64,000 bases of DNA from Burkholderia sp. 9120. Its GTDB lineage: Bacteria > Pseudomonadota > Gammaproteobacteria > Burkholderiales > Burkholderiaceae. Positions 7,432-15,609 of the stretch are shown piece after piece. Each line of letters opens with the position of its first letter. The stretch's first letter is position 1. Both the position numbers and the translations under genes were made by a program. The stretch spans positions 5,518,001 to 5,582,000 of the forward strand of contig NZ_JQNA01000002.1 in assembly GCF_000745015.1 (NCBI RefSeq), in the 5' to 3' direction. The notes under the pieces are model-generated. The model was not told the DNA's origin and did not search any database. It saw only the letters and a program-made list of their open reading frames with translations.

Positions 7432-9165
7432 TTACGGAATCACCCGCGTCACACCACGGCCGCGCGGGTCGGCTGCCGCTTCCGGCGTATCGCCGTTCAC
7501 CTTGATCGCCTGAATGTCGCCGCTGAAATCCTGACCCTTCAGCGTATAACCCTTGGCTTCGATCTGCTGGGCGAGTTCGCCCTCGATCGGCTTGTAGGGC
7601 TCCCAGAAGATCGTGTTCGGCGGCAACAGTTGATGATGGAAACGCATCGCCGCCACCGCGTCCTGCAACGGCATGTTGAAGTCGTAAATGTTGTTGATCA
7701 CCTGGAAGATCGACGTGAAGATGCGCGACCCGCCCGGCGTGCCGATCACCAGTGAGACCTTGCCGTCTTTGGTCAGAATGGTCGGGCTCATCGACGACAG
7801 CGGACGCTTCTTCGGCTCGATCGAATTCGCGTCGCTGCCCACCACGCCGAACATATTCGCCACGCCCGGCTTCGCGGAGAAGTCGTCCATTTCGTCGTTC
7901 AGCACGATGCCGGTGCGATCCGCCACCACGCCCGAACCGAAATAGCCGTTGATGGTGTACGTATTCGACACCGCGTTACCCCACTTGTCGATCACCGAGA
8001 AGTGCGTGGTTTCGGCTTTCTCCGGCATGGTCGTGCCGAGACCCGGTTGCACGCTCTTCGTGTCAGACGGGGTGTTCGGATTGACTTCGGCCGCGCGTTT
8101 GGCGAGATACGCGTCGTCGGTCAATTGCGCGATCGGCACCTTGTAGAAGTCGGGATCGCCGAGATACTGCGCGCGGTCCGCGAAGACCCGCTTCTCGATT
8201 TCCGCGATCAGATGCACGTATTGCGCGGAATTGAGCGTGACGTCCTTGAAGTCAGGCGCGAGGTCGGCCTTCATCTTCAGCAACTGGACAAGGCCGATAC
8301 CGCCCGAGCTCGGGGGCGGCGCGGTGTACACGCGATAGCCGTTCCAGTCGGCCTGGATCGGTGTACGCCAGACAGCCTTGTACTGCTGCAGGTCGGCCTT
8401 CGTAATCAGACCGTGTCCGCGCATGGACGCCGCGATCAGATCGGCCGTCTTGCCCTGATAGAAGTCTTTCGCGCCCTGATCCGAAATACGCTGCAGTACG
8501 GCGGCGAGATCCGGTTGCTTGAAGTTGACGCCTTCCTTCAGATTACCGAAGTACGTATCGAAGTTGGTCTTGCCGGCGAAGTCTTTCGCGGACGCGTCGC
8601 GGCGTTCCTGCAATTGCTGGCTGACTTCAAAACCGTTGGTCGCGTAGTGAATGGCCGGTGCGAGTACCTGCTTCCACTTGAGCTTGCCGAAACGGCGCTG
8701 CGCCTGCCACATGCCGTCCACGGTGCCCGGCACGCCCACCGCGCGATAGCCGAACAGGCTCATGCCTTTGATGACCTCGCCCTTGTCGTCGAGATACATG
8801 TTTTTGGTCGCGGCAAGCGGCGCGCGTTCGCGATAGTCGAGGAAGTACGGCTTGCCGTCGACATACAGCGTCATGAACCCGCCGCCGCCGATGTTGCCCG
8901 CTTCCGGATACGTCACGGCGAGCGTAAAGGCGATCGCGACGGCCGCGTCGACGGCATTGCCGCCTTCCTTGAAGATCTGTTCGGCGGCGTCGGCGCTGTA
9001 CTTGTCCGCGACCGCGATGGCGGAGGCCGTGAGAATGGCCGGCTGGCTCTTCGCGGCGGTCTTCGCGACCGCGGGCGTAGCCTCGAGAAACCCGGTTGAA
9101 ACTGAAACGAGCGCGACCAGCGCGAATCCGCTGGCGGACGATTTGGCGTTGCGGAACAACCTCAT
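7432..9165 (-). CDS. ggt: gamma-glutamyltransferase (gamma-glutamyltranspeptidase)
   Basis: The protein has 577 residues and belongs to the Ntn-hydrolase family. It is periplasmic: the N-terminus MRLFRNAKSS followed by a hydrophobic core ends in ATPAVAKT, a typical signal peptide. Autocleavage is predicted before Thr386 in ETTHFSVIDKWGNAV, which becomes the catalytic N-terminal nucleophile of the small subunit. Other landmarks are GGNAVDAAVA and GNIGGGGFM in the large subunit, the substrate loop near RPLSSMSPT, and PGGSRI in the small subunit. Length matches the E. coli enzyme (about 580). It hydrolyses or transpeptidates glutathione and other gamma-glutamyl compounds. It appears monocistronic, with its own 130-base upstream gap. 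Confidence 0.95.
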   Translation of the reverse strand: MRLFRNAKSSASGFALVALVSVSTGFLEATPAVAKTAAKSQPAILTASAIAVADKYSADAAEQIFKEGGNAVDAAVAIAFTLAVTYPEAGNIGGGGFMTLYVDGKPYFLDYRERAPLAATKNMYLDDKGEVIKGMSLFGYRAVGVPGTVDGMWQAQRRFGKLKWKQVLAPAIHYATNGFEVSQQLQERRDASAKDFAGKTNFDTYFGNLKEGVNFKQPDLAAVLQRISDQGAKDFYQGKTADLIAASMRGHGLITKADLQQYKAVWRTPIQADWNGYRVYTAPPPSSGGIGLVQLLKMKADLAPDFKDVTLNSAQYVHLIAEIEKRVFADRAQYLGDPDFYKVPIAQLTDDAYLAKRAAEVNPNTPSDTKSVQPGLGTTMPEKAETTHFSVIDKWGNAVSNTYTINGYFGSGVVADRTGIVLNDEMDDFSAKPGVANMFGVVGSDANSIEPKKRPLSSMSPTILTKDGKVSLVIGTPGGSRIFTSIFQVINNIYDFNMPLQDAVAAMRFHHQLLPPNTIFWEPYKPIEGELAQQIEAKGYTLKGQDFSGDIQAIKVNGDTPEAAADPRGRGVTRVIP

Positions 9166-9297
9166 TGACTATCCCCCAAAGACGACTCTTTCACCTGACG
9201 AGAACGAAAGCTGCCTTGGGCTTATAACATGCAAGTCGCCCCTTTGCGAAGCCGCGAAAATCCTTAGTACGGACGCTGCGGCACGCAAAATCCGGCG

Positions 9298-10707
9298 TTA
9301 CGCGCGGCCCCGACTGCCGCGCGCGATCTCGTCGCCGGCGCCTTGCGGCAGGCGCGCGGTGATCGGAATCGACATGAACGAAAACAGTCCGACCACGATA
9401 AACGCAGGCCAGAAATCGGAGAACACGATGCTCGAATGACCCTGCACGTTATGCGAAATTTGCAGCACGATACCCGCGATCGTCACGCCGAGGCCTAACG
9501 AAATCTGCTGGATCACACTCGCAACACTCGTTGCACGACCAACGTCGCGGCTCGGAATATCCGCATACGCGAGCGTGTTCAACGAGGTGAATTGCAACGA
9601 CGGAAAGAACCCGCCGAACAGCACGACACACCAGATCAACCAGTGCGGCGTGCCCGGAAAGAACAGCCCGTAGACCGCGATCGCCAGACCCGCGCAACCC
9701 GCGTTGAACATCAGCACGGTGCGGAAACCGAAACGCTCGAGTATGCGCGACGCCGCCGCCTTCATGAAGATCGATCCGAACGCGGACGCGCAGGTGATCG
9801 ACCCCGACTTGAAGGCTGTCATGCCGAGGCCTTCCTGCAACGCGAGCGGCAACAGAAACGGCACCGCACCGAGACCGATACGGAATAGCGAGCCGCCGAC
9901 CACGCTCGCGTGAAAACTCGGAATGCGCAGCAGGCGCAAGTCGAGCACCGGCAATTCGACGCGACTGGCGTACAGCACATACAGCACGATCAGCACCACG
10001 CCGATCACGCACATGCTGACCGACACCGTGTTCGACACCAGTTCTCCGCCCACCAGCGAGAGCCCCAGCATGAACAGCGACGCACCGCCCGCTGACAAAA
10101 TGAAGCCGGTCCAGTCGAGCCGCCCGGGATGCGCTTCGCGCACGTTGGCGATGTGCTTGTTGGCCAACCAGATGCCCAGCAGCCCGATAGGAATATTGAC
10201 GAAGAAGATCAAACGCCAATGCAGATAGGTGGTAATGAAACCGCCGAGCGGCGGCCCGACCACCGGCCCGAGCAGCGCCGGCACCGTCAGATAATTGACC
10301 GCGCGAATGAAGTCCGATTTCGGCACCGAACGGAAGATGATGATGCGCCCCACCGGCACCATCATCGCGCCGCCGATGCCTTGCACGAAGCGCGCAATCA
10401 CGAACATGCCCAGCGATGTGGAGGCCGCGCACATCAGCGAGCCGGCCATGAAAATGCCGATGGCCGTGCGAAACACCGTGCGAGAACCGAAGCGGTCGGC
10501 CACCCAGCCGCAGATGGGAATGAATACGCCGAGACCGATCACATAGGCCGTGACGGCCAGCTTGAGGGTGATGGGATCCTGGCCGAGATCGCGCGCCAGA
10601 ACCGGCAGCGACGTCACGATGACCGTGCCGTCCACGTTTTCCATGAACATCGCACACGCGACGATCAGCGGAACAATGAAAGTGCCTAAAGCGAGAGGCA
10701 TTGGCAT
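9298..10707 (-). CDS. MFS transporter of the DHA2 (EmrB/QacA-like) family
   Basis: The protein has 469 residues from ATG 10707 (MPMPLALGTFIVPLIVACAM). The frame is open 20 codons further (to 10767), but that extension is hydrophilic, and neither start has a strong ribosome-binding site. About 14 hydrophobic helices are visible. Helix 1 ends in FMENVDGTVIVTSLP, the classical DHA2 motif with an acidic residue. Motif A is GWVADRFGSRTVFR, and motif C-like glycines lie in LLGPVVGPPLGGFITT. Such pumps export drugs or toxic metabolites across the inner membrane. There is no neighbouring membrane-fusion protein gene, so it probably acts alone. Its substrate is unknown. Confidence 0.9.
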   Translation of the reverse strand: MPMPLALGTFIVPLIVACAMFMENVDGTVIVTSLPVLARDLGQDPITLKLAVTAYVIGLGVFIPICGWVADRFGSRTVFRTAIGIFMAGSLMCAASTSLGMFVIARFVQGIGGAMMVPVGRIIIFRSVPKSDFIRAVNYLTVPALLGPVVGPPLGGFITTYLHWRLIFFVNIPIGLLGIWLANKHIANVREAHPGRLDWTGFILSAGGASLFMLGLSLVGGELVSNTVSVSMCVIGVVLIVLYVLYASRVELPVLDLRLLRIPSFHASVVGGSLFRIGLGAVPFLLPLALQEGLGMTAFKSGSITCASAFGSIFMKAAASRILERFGFRTVLMFNAGCAGLAIAVYGLFFPGTPHWLIWCVVLFGGFFPSLQFTSLNTLAYADIPSRDVGRATSVASVIQQISLGLGVTIAGIVLQISHNVQGHSSIVFSDFWPAFIVVGLFSFMSIPITARLPQGAGDEIARGSRGRA

Positions 10708-10793
10708 GGCGACGGGTTGCAAGGCCGTCGATGTAAAGCGTCGATTATGGCATCGCATCGGCAACACATGTTGTTGTGCGAGCCGTAAACGGC

Positions 10794-10820
10794 AAAGAGC
10801 CGGTATCGAACCGGCTCTTT
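10794..10820 (-). terminator. terminator of the lipid-type operon
   Basis: A 10-bp perfect stem (AAAGAGCCGG / CCGGCTCTTT) with a 7-base loop lies directly after the stop of the nucleotidyltransferase gene. The U-run on the minus strand is short (TTT), so it is a moderate terminator. Confidence 0.65.
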
Positions 10821-10860
10821 GATCGTGCCGCCTTCGCTCGGCGAAGACGCGGGAGAAGAC

Positions 10861-11625
10861 TTAGCGCGACGCGCTAACCAGCGGTTGCAGTTGCGGCAGA
10901 ATCTCGGTGCTTGCGCGCGCAACGTCGTTCGGGAAGTCGATCTCGATCCAGGGTGCGCCGGTGACGTCCGCGGTGTCGAACACCTGAGTGCGTTCCAGCA
11001 GCAGATCGCGCACGGCTTCTTCGTGCGGCAGGTTGGCACGACCGCTTTCGACATAGCCGGCCACGATCTCCGCGAAACGCTGCGCGGTTTCCTGGCGGAA
11101 GCGGAAGAAGCCGACCGATTCGCCGATCGTGTCGTAGTCGAGATTCACGGCCAGCTGCTTGCGCAGTTCGACCGGCACGCCGTCTTTCAGACACAGCTTG
11201 ACGGGTTCGTCGCCGGCTTCGAAATCACGGTCGATCAACAGACGGTTGACCGTCTCGCCCGCGACCAGCGCGTTCAGGATGCGCTCGTCGTACAGCACGT
11301 CGGCGTCCATCAGCAGCACGTCGCCGCCGCGCGTCAACGCATCGGCCACCGTGTGCACCGTCAGCACGCTGCCCAGATCGAAACGCGTGTTCAGCACGGT
11401 TTCCACCTTGTGCGGCCAGTTGATGCGCTCCAGTTCTCCCTGCACCGACTCCGGCTGGAAGCCGAGCGCCAGGACGACGTCCGTCACGCCGGCGGTTTCG
11501 AGCATTTGCAGATGCCGCTCGAGCAGGCTCATGCCGTCGAACTGCAACAGACACTTCGGGAACTGAGCTTGCGGCGGTTGCTGGAGACGCAGGCCGAGGC
11601 CCGCTGCGAGAATGATGGCACGCAT
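10861..11625 (-). CDS. nucleotidyltransferase (NTP-transferase fold), phosphocholine cytidylyltransferase-like
   Basis: The protein has 254 residues and is predicted cytoplasmic. The N-terminus MRAIILAAGLGLRL is the nucleotide-binding loop of sugar-phosphate/choline-phosphate nucleotidyltransferases. PKCLLQFDGMSLLERHLQML follows with the conserved lysine, and LLMDADVLYDERIL holds the metal-binding acidic residues (LMDAD). Length resembles LicC-like CTP:phosphocholine cytidylyltransferases rather than the longer GlmU or GalU enzymes. It is the last gene of a four-gene operon, 27 bases after the flippase-like gene. With a CDP-alcohol phosphatidyltransferase in the same operon, the likely product is a CDP-activated alcohol. 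The actual alcohol phosphate is not determinable here. Confidence 0.82.
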   Translation of the reverse strand: MRAIILAAGLGLRLQQPPQAQFPKCLLQFDGMSLLERHLQMLETAGVTDVVLALGFQPESVQGELERINWPHKVETVLNTRFDLGSVLTVHTVADALTRGGDVLLMDADVLYDERILNALVAGETVNRLLIDRDFEAGDEPVKLCLKDGVPVELRKQLAVNLDYDTIGESVGFFRFRQETAQRFAEIVAGYVESGRANLPHEEAVRDLLLERTQVFDTADVTGAPWIEIDFPNDVARASTEILPQLQPLVSASR

Positions 11626-11652
11626 GCGCGGTCCTTTGAAAAAATACGGAGT

Positions 11653-12672
11653 TTAATCGACAACCGGCACGCGCCCCGTGGCGCGCCGCCGTTGCCAGCT
11701 TCGTTCGCTGAAGTGCAAAACCAGCAAGCCCGGCAAGCCTAACAGGATTTCGCGCGCGCGCTTGGCCAGCGACAACGCCAGCGCCGCGTCCGGTGGCAAA
11801 CCGACCAGCGGCGCGAGCAGCAGATATCCGCCTTCCTGCACGCCGAGCGAACCCGGAATCATAAACGCTGCGCCGCGGATCGCCTGGCCCAGGCTCTCCA
11901 GCAGCAACGCGTCGACCCAGTCGACCGGATGACCGAGAAAGCGCAACGCGAGCCATACTTCGACCGTGCCGACGATCCAGCCCGCCAGACTCAACGCGAA
12001 GCTTGCCGCCACCCGGCCGCGCTCGCGGTACATGGCTTGCACGGCGGCGTCGACGGCTTCGGCGCGGGTCATTAGCGAAGACCAGTCACGCTTGCCGAAC
12101 ACTTTCGACACCACGCCGAGCAGGCGGCCGAACAGGCCGCGCCGCTGCGCATAGTAGAAACCGACGATCATCGCGCCCAGCACGCCGGTGGCGATCAGTG
12201 TGGCGGTTTGCAGATCGTGCAACGCGCCGTGCGCAGCGTATGCGCCGAACAGCAGCAGGCCGCCCAGCGCGAAGATGATTTGCGCAAGCGCTTGCGCCGT
12301 GGTGCTGACGGTGATCGCGGCGGCCGCGTCGCGCATACGCATGCCGCGTTGCGACAGTTGCCGGACCATGACGACCGGACCGCCGATCTGGCCGGCCGGC
12401 AGCAGACTATTCACCGACTCGCCGACCCAGCGCCCGAACAGCGCGTCGCGCAGCGACAGATCGTGATGCACGCCGTCGTGACGACGACGGAACAGCACGG
12501 AGATCGCGCCGGCGTCGAGCACGAGCGGCACGACGTGGAACAGCGCGACGAGCGCGAGCCCCCAGCCAGCGGCGAGCAGCGTCGACGCAATCGAACCGAA
12601 ACCCTGCCACGCGAGCAAGCCGACAAACAGCGCCGTCCCGATCGACAGCAGAATCAGAGCCGCGCGACTCAC
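11653..12672 (-). CDS. flippase-like integral membrane protein (LPG-synthase transmembrane / HpnL-type domain)
   Basis: The protein has 339 residues when started at GTG 12672, which overlaps the stop of the oxygenase gene as GTGA; the longer ORF start at 12768 would lie inside that gene. About eight hydrophobic helices are visible. The family pattern GRWVGESVNSLLPAGQIGGPVVMVRQL is at about residues 80-106, and PGSLGVQEGGYLLLAPLVGLP is near 275, typical of the lysylphosphatidylglycerol-synthase transmembrane domain family (flippase-like), without the synthetase domain. It probably moves a lipid or lipid-linked product across the inner membrane. Translational coupling to the preceding gene implies a joint role with the oxygenase and CDP-alcohol transferase. 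Confidence 0.85.
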   Translation of the reverse strand: MSRAALILLSIGTALFVGLLAWQGFGSIASTLLAAGWGLALVALFHVVPLVLDAGAISVLFRRRHDGVHHDLSLRDALFGRWVGESVNSLLPAGQIGGPVVMVRQLSQRGMRMRDAAAAITVSTTAQALAQIIFALGGLLLFGAYAAHGALHDLQTATLIATGVLGAMIVGFYYAQRRGLFGRLLGVVSKVFGKRDWSSLMTRAEAVDAAVQAMYRERGRVAASFALSLAGWIVGTVEVWLALRFLGHPVDWVDALLLESLGQAIRGAAFMIPGSLGVQEGGYLLLAPLVGLPPDAALALSLAKRAREILLGLPGLLVLHFSERSWQRRRATGRVPVVD

Positions 12673-13493
12673 GACCGATCCTTGCCGCGCGCGGTCATCT
12701 GACGGAACACCTGGCGGAAACCGAAGTACGCGATCGCGTCTTTCATGTTCGAGATGAAGCGGCGCCACGGCCGCATGTTCGGGTCGGTCACGTATTCGAA
12801 CGTCAGCGACACGCGGATTTCATTCGCGCTGGCCGGCGTAATGCGATGGCGCAGCTTGTCGCCGTCGAAAAACACGAGGCCACCCGGCGGAATCTGCACC
12901 GAGCCGGGTTGATCCGGCACGTCCGGATTGCGCGTGTGCAACTCGTAGTCGAGCCGGCACGACGATTCGTCGATCACGCCGAGCAACAGCGTGTAGCGGC
13001 GGCCGTCATAGTACGAAGTATCGTAGTGCCAGCCGATGTGGTCGCCCGGCCGCGTGTAGTAGTACAACGCGTACGCGTGCGGGTCGTCGGCGGGCGAAAG
13101 TTGCAGTTTGTCGCCGCTCAGTTGCTCGAGCCAGCCGAGCAGTTCCTTCGAGCGGTACAGCTCGGCGATGAACGGCGCGAGGCGGTCGATCGTATGACGG
13201 CTGACGCTGCCGCCCTGCTTGTGACCCGGCAGGTAGTTGCGATTGACTTCGTCGAGCAGTGAGCGCGCGCTGTGGGCGAGCTGCGCGGTGACTTCCGGCG
13301 CGAGAAAATCTTCCAGATAGAGGAACGCGCCCTGATCCGCGAAATCCTTACGCAGACGCGGGTTGTCGAACGTACGCGTGCGGCCTGACACCGCGCGGTC
13401 CGCGTTCGGCGCGGCCGCCGAAGGCGCCGCCGAAACTGGCGAGCGGTCGGCTGAAACGGGGGCGATCACGCCGTCGTTGGCTTGCGTACTCAT
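12669..13493 (-). CDS. 2-oxoglutarate/Fe(II)-dependent oxygenase
   Basis: The protein has 274 residues from ATG 13493 (MSTQANDGVIAP), overlapping the stop of the upstream gene as ATGA; the longer frame (to 13598) would read into that gene. The first 40 residues are Ala/Pro/Ser-rich and probably disordered. The facial triad of the superfamily is visible: His156 and Asp158 in GWHYDTSYYDG and His216 in KLRHRITP. Arg227 in NEIRVSLTFEYV is placed to bind 2-oxoglutarate. HxD rather than HxG argues for a hydroxylase rather than a halogenase. The substrate is unknown. Its place between a phosphatidyltransferase and a flippase suggests hydroxylation of a lipid or head group. Confidence 0.86.
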   Translation of the reverse strand: MSTQANDGVIAPVSADRSPVSAAPSAAAPNADRAVSGRTRTFDNPRLRKDFADQGAFLYLEDFLAPEVTAQLAHSARSLLDEVNRNYLPGHKQGGSVSRHTIDRLAPFIAELYRSKELLGWLEQLSGDKLQLSPADDPHAYALYYYTRPGDHIGWHYDTSYYDGRRYTLLLGVIDESSCRLDYELHTRNPDVPDQPGSVQIPPGGLVFFDGDKLRHRITPASANEIRVSLTFEYVTDPNMRPWRRFISNMKDAIAYFGFRQVFRQMTARGKDRS

Positions 13494-14197
13494 TCGCTGG
13501 CCCACATCTGACGGGGTTCGGCAGCGCTGGCGGCCACGGCCGGTGCGACGGCGGCAGCGGCGCGGCGCGCCACGCGCCAGTAGTCGATCACCACCCACGC
13601 GGCGAACAGCGGCGCGCCAATCGACGCCACCACGACGAACGGCATGACGACGCTCGTCAGCGTGACAATAGGTAGCAGGTACAGCACGTCTTCGGTTTCG
13701 AAACCGCCGACCGAGGCCTGCTTGGTGCCCGCCTTGCCCGCCATTTCCTCGATGCGCATGCGCAGGAAGAAAATCAGCGCGACGGCCACGCCGGCCAGCG
13801 CGCCGAGCCAGCCCGGCTCAACCTTCAGACCGCCGATGTGCGCGGCGCCCACACCCATTCCCATGCCGATGAACAGCATGACGGTGACGGCCGCGTCGCA
13901 AGCGAGGTCGTAAAAATGACCGATTCGGCTGGACTTCCCGCCGATGCGCGCGAGCTCGCCGTCCGTATGGTCGACGAAATTCGACAGCACGATCAGGAAA
14001 GCGCCGCCATTGGCCCACGCGAAACCGCCGTGCGCGAGGCACAGCGCGCCCGCCAGCCCGATCAGCAGGCGCAGCGTAGTGAGGTGGTTCGGCGTGACCC
14101 AGGTGTTCACAAGCGGAGTCACGAGTCGGCGGGCGAGCCGCGCGTCCCATGTTCTGGGCGGCGGAACGTTAATTGGAGTTTGGGGTCGCGAATTCAT
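13490..14197 (-). CDS. CDP-alcohol phosphatidyltransferase
   Basis: The protein has 235 residues from ATG 14197 (MNSRPQTPINVPPP); the frame is open to 14266 but the extra 23 residues are not conserved in character. The family active-site motif is complete: Asp76, Asp79-Gly80, Ala83-Arg84, Gly93, Asp97 and Asp101 in DHTDGELARIGG...GHFYDLACD. Several hydrophobic helices flank it, as expected of this integral membrane enzyme family. These enzymes swap CMP of a CDP-linked donor for an alcohol. It is the first gene of the operon and is read from a region shared with the divergent small secreted protein gene. It is not obviously PgsA, PssA or Pcs by length and context; the acceptor is unknown. Confidence 0.9.
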   Translation of the reverse strand: MNSRPQTPINVPPPRTWDARLARRLVTPLVNTWVTPNHLTTLRLLIGLAGALCLAHGGFAWANGGAFLIVLSNFVDHTDGELARIGGKSSRIGHFYDLACDAAVTVMLFIGMGMGVGAAHIGGLKVEPGWLGALAGVAVALIFFLRMRIEEMAGKAGTKQASVGGFETEDVLYLLPIVTLTSVVMPFVVVASIGAPLFAAWVVIDYWRVARRAAAAVAPAVAASAAEPRQMWASE

Positions 14198-14437
14198 AAC
14201 CCGGAAATATATACGGGATCGAGAAAGATTGCTTTCTTCCCGGCCGTTTCTTTGAGGTGGGTTCATTACCGCGATAGGTTAGCGGATGAGCAGAATCTGC
14301 TAAATCGATATAAAGTGCGAATCCAGTTGCGCCTGTCATGCGGGAACCCTTCGATGCGCAACGTCTTTTCGTGCCTGACGCGACGCCGCCACCCGTTGCG
14401 AACACACTACATCGAGCCCTGGTTGCCGTTACACCTT

Positions 14438-14869
14438 ATGAAACGCTTTTTTTTCTCCGTAGCGCTTGCGCTGGCCGCCACGCTACCCCTTACCAGCCAT
14501 GCCGTCGCGCTCGACGCGCCGCTCGCGTGCAATGAAAGCGGCCATCAGTTCATCGCCGATCTCGCGCAGCAACAACTGATCGACCCGAAGCCGACGCGCG
14601 TGGAGAGCAATTCGATCAACGCCTTTTCGCCGACCTCCGGCGCCGACCTGACCGCTTACGGATTCCGTATCTTCGCGGTGGTCGGCTACGAAAAAGACGA
14701 CCCGATGTTCCGCGTCGGCGACGGCGAACCGCTCGCCCGCTCCGCCTACGGCGTGGTGGTGTTCGGTAGCCAATCCAAAGTGCAGAGCGCGATTACGGCT
14801 GCGGGCAGCACGGCGATCGTGCATCGCGTGGCGCCGCTGATCACGGCGATTTTCTGCAAGCGAAGCTGA
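14438..14869 (+). CDS. small secreted (periplasmic) protein of unknown function
   Basis: The protein has 143 residues from ATG 14438. MKRFFFSVALALAATLPL followed by TSHAVA is a clear signal peptide with likely cleavage near residue 23. The mature part has only a few distinctive features: two cysteines (CNESG near the start and CKRS at the very end) that could form a disulfide, and a beta-rich, polar sequence with DLTAYGFRIFAVVGYEKDD. I do not recognise the family. It is divergent from the lipid-type operon with about 240 bases between starts, so co-regulation is possible. The longer open frame upstream of 14438 overlaps that operon and is not coding. Confidence 0.75.
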   Translation: MKRFFFSVALALAATLPLTSHAVALDAPLACNESGHQFIADLAQQQLIDPKPTRVESNSINAFSPTSGADLTAYGFRIFAVVGYEKDDPMFRVGDGEPLARSAYGVVVFGSQSKVQSAITAAGSTAIVHRVAPLITAIFCKRS

Positions 14870-15060
14870 GGCGGCGTGGCAGTGCGGCGCTAGCCGGGTT
14901 GGACAATAGGTAGATAGGAAATGCGGGATTCTGCGGGTTATCATCTTCGCAGATGGATTTTTCGGGGCCTGAAAGGGCGTCTATCTGCCTCCTGGTTCGC
15001 CAGGGTCCAGCCGTGCTGGTTACCGTCGGTTCACACCGACCAAGCGCACCCGCGAAGTTA

Positions 15061-15083
15061 TGAGGCCCCCACGTGGGGCCTCA
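15061..15083. repeat. stem-loop downstream of the small ORFs
   Basis: A 9-bp perfect stem, TGAGGCCCC / GGGGCCTCA with loop CACGT, lies between the stops of the convergent small secreted protein gene and the frameshifted ORF. There is no clear T-run on either side, so its role as terminator is uncertain. Confidence 0.5.
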
Positions 15084-15109
15084 CCTGTTTCTGGCGCACG
15101 AAAATCGCG

Positions 15110-15503
15110 CTACTGGCGATTGAGGCTCGGATCGCGAATGGGTTCGCCTCTCAAAATTTTCGCCGCCATGACACGAAATCTCACGATGCTTCGCCGATTG
15201 CGCGGAACGCCCGGCTTTCCGTTGGCGATGTCGCGCACATACGCAGAATGCCCGCGCAACATTCCGATGGTCGACTATCTTGCGCTCGCGGCCGAGCACG
15301 TCGAAATCGAGCGCCGCCTCCGCTCGTGGGCCGAACGACACGCAATGCGACGTATATTCGACATGGACCCTCGCCGTGGCGGCGGGAAATTTCGCCGAAG
15401 CGGGTACGTCCAGCGCGAAGGCGCTGGCGACAAGATGCGACAGGTCATATCGAACGCGTGCCACGTCGACATAACCTTGTCGCAAAATCGAAATCCACTT
15501 CAT
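15110..15503 (-). pseudogene. frameshifted small ORF (possible stationary-phase adaptation-type protein)
   Basis: The minus strand from ATG 15503 reads MKWISILRQGYVDVARVRYD and onward with good coding character to about 15240 (...VEYTSHCVSFGPRAEAALDFD...). There the original frame turns into a His/Arg/Gln-rich shadow-like sequence. Reading on in the neighbouring frame gives a plausible continuation, YVRDIANGKPGVPR... ending DPSLNRQ at the TAG at 15110-15112. One base change in length near 15240 would join the two parts into about 130 residues. The N-terminal half reminds me of small proteins annotated in Burkholderia as stationary-phase growth adaptation proteins; that is a recollection, not a search result. 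No clear ribosome-binding site is seen. Confidence 0.5.
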
Positions 15504-15609
15504 AGGCCAGCCAAGGGGGAAACCGCAAATTATCGCGAGATTCCCCCTCGCTGACTCCTCGGCCGGATGGCCTAGGGCAGGCAGTCGGCCCTACGCCGAG
15601 CCACTCCCC

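Noticed and set aside
15060..15554. Plus-strand 164-residue frame
   Set aside because: The minus strand of the same stretch has much better coding character (MKWISILRQG...), so the plus frame is taken as the shadow.
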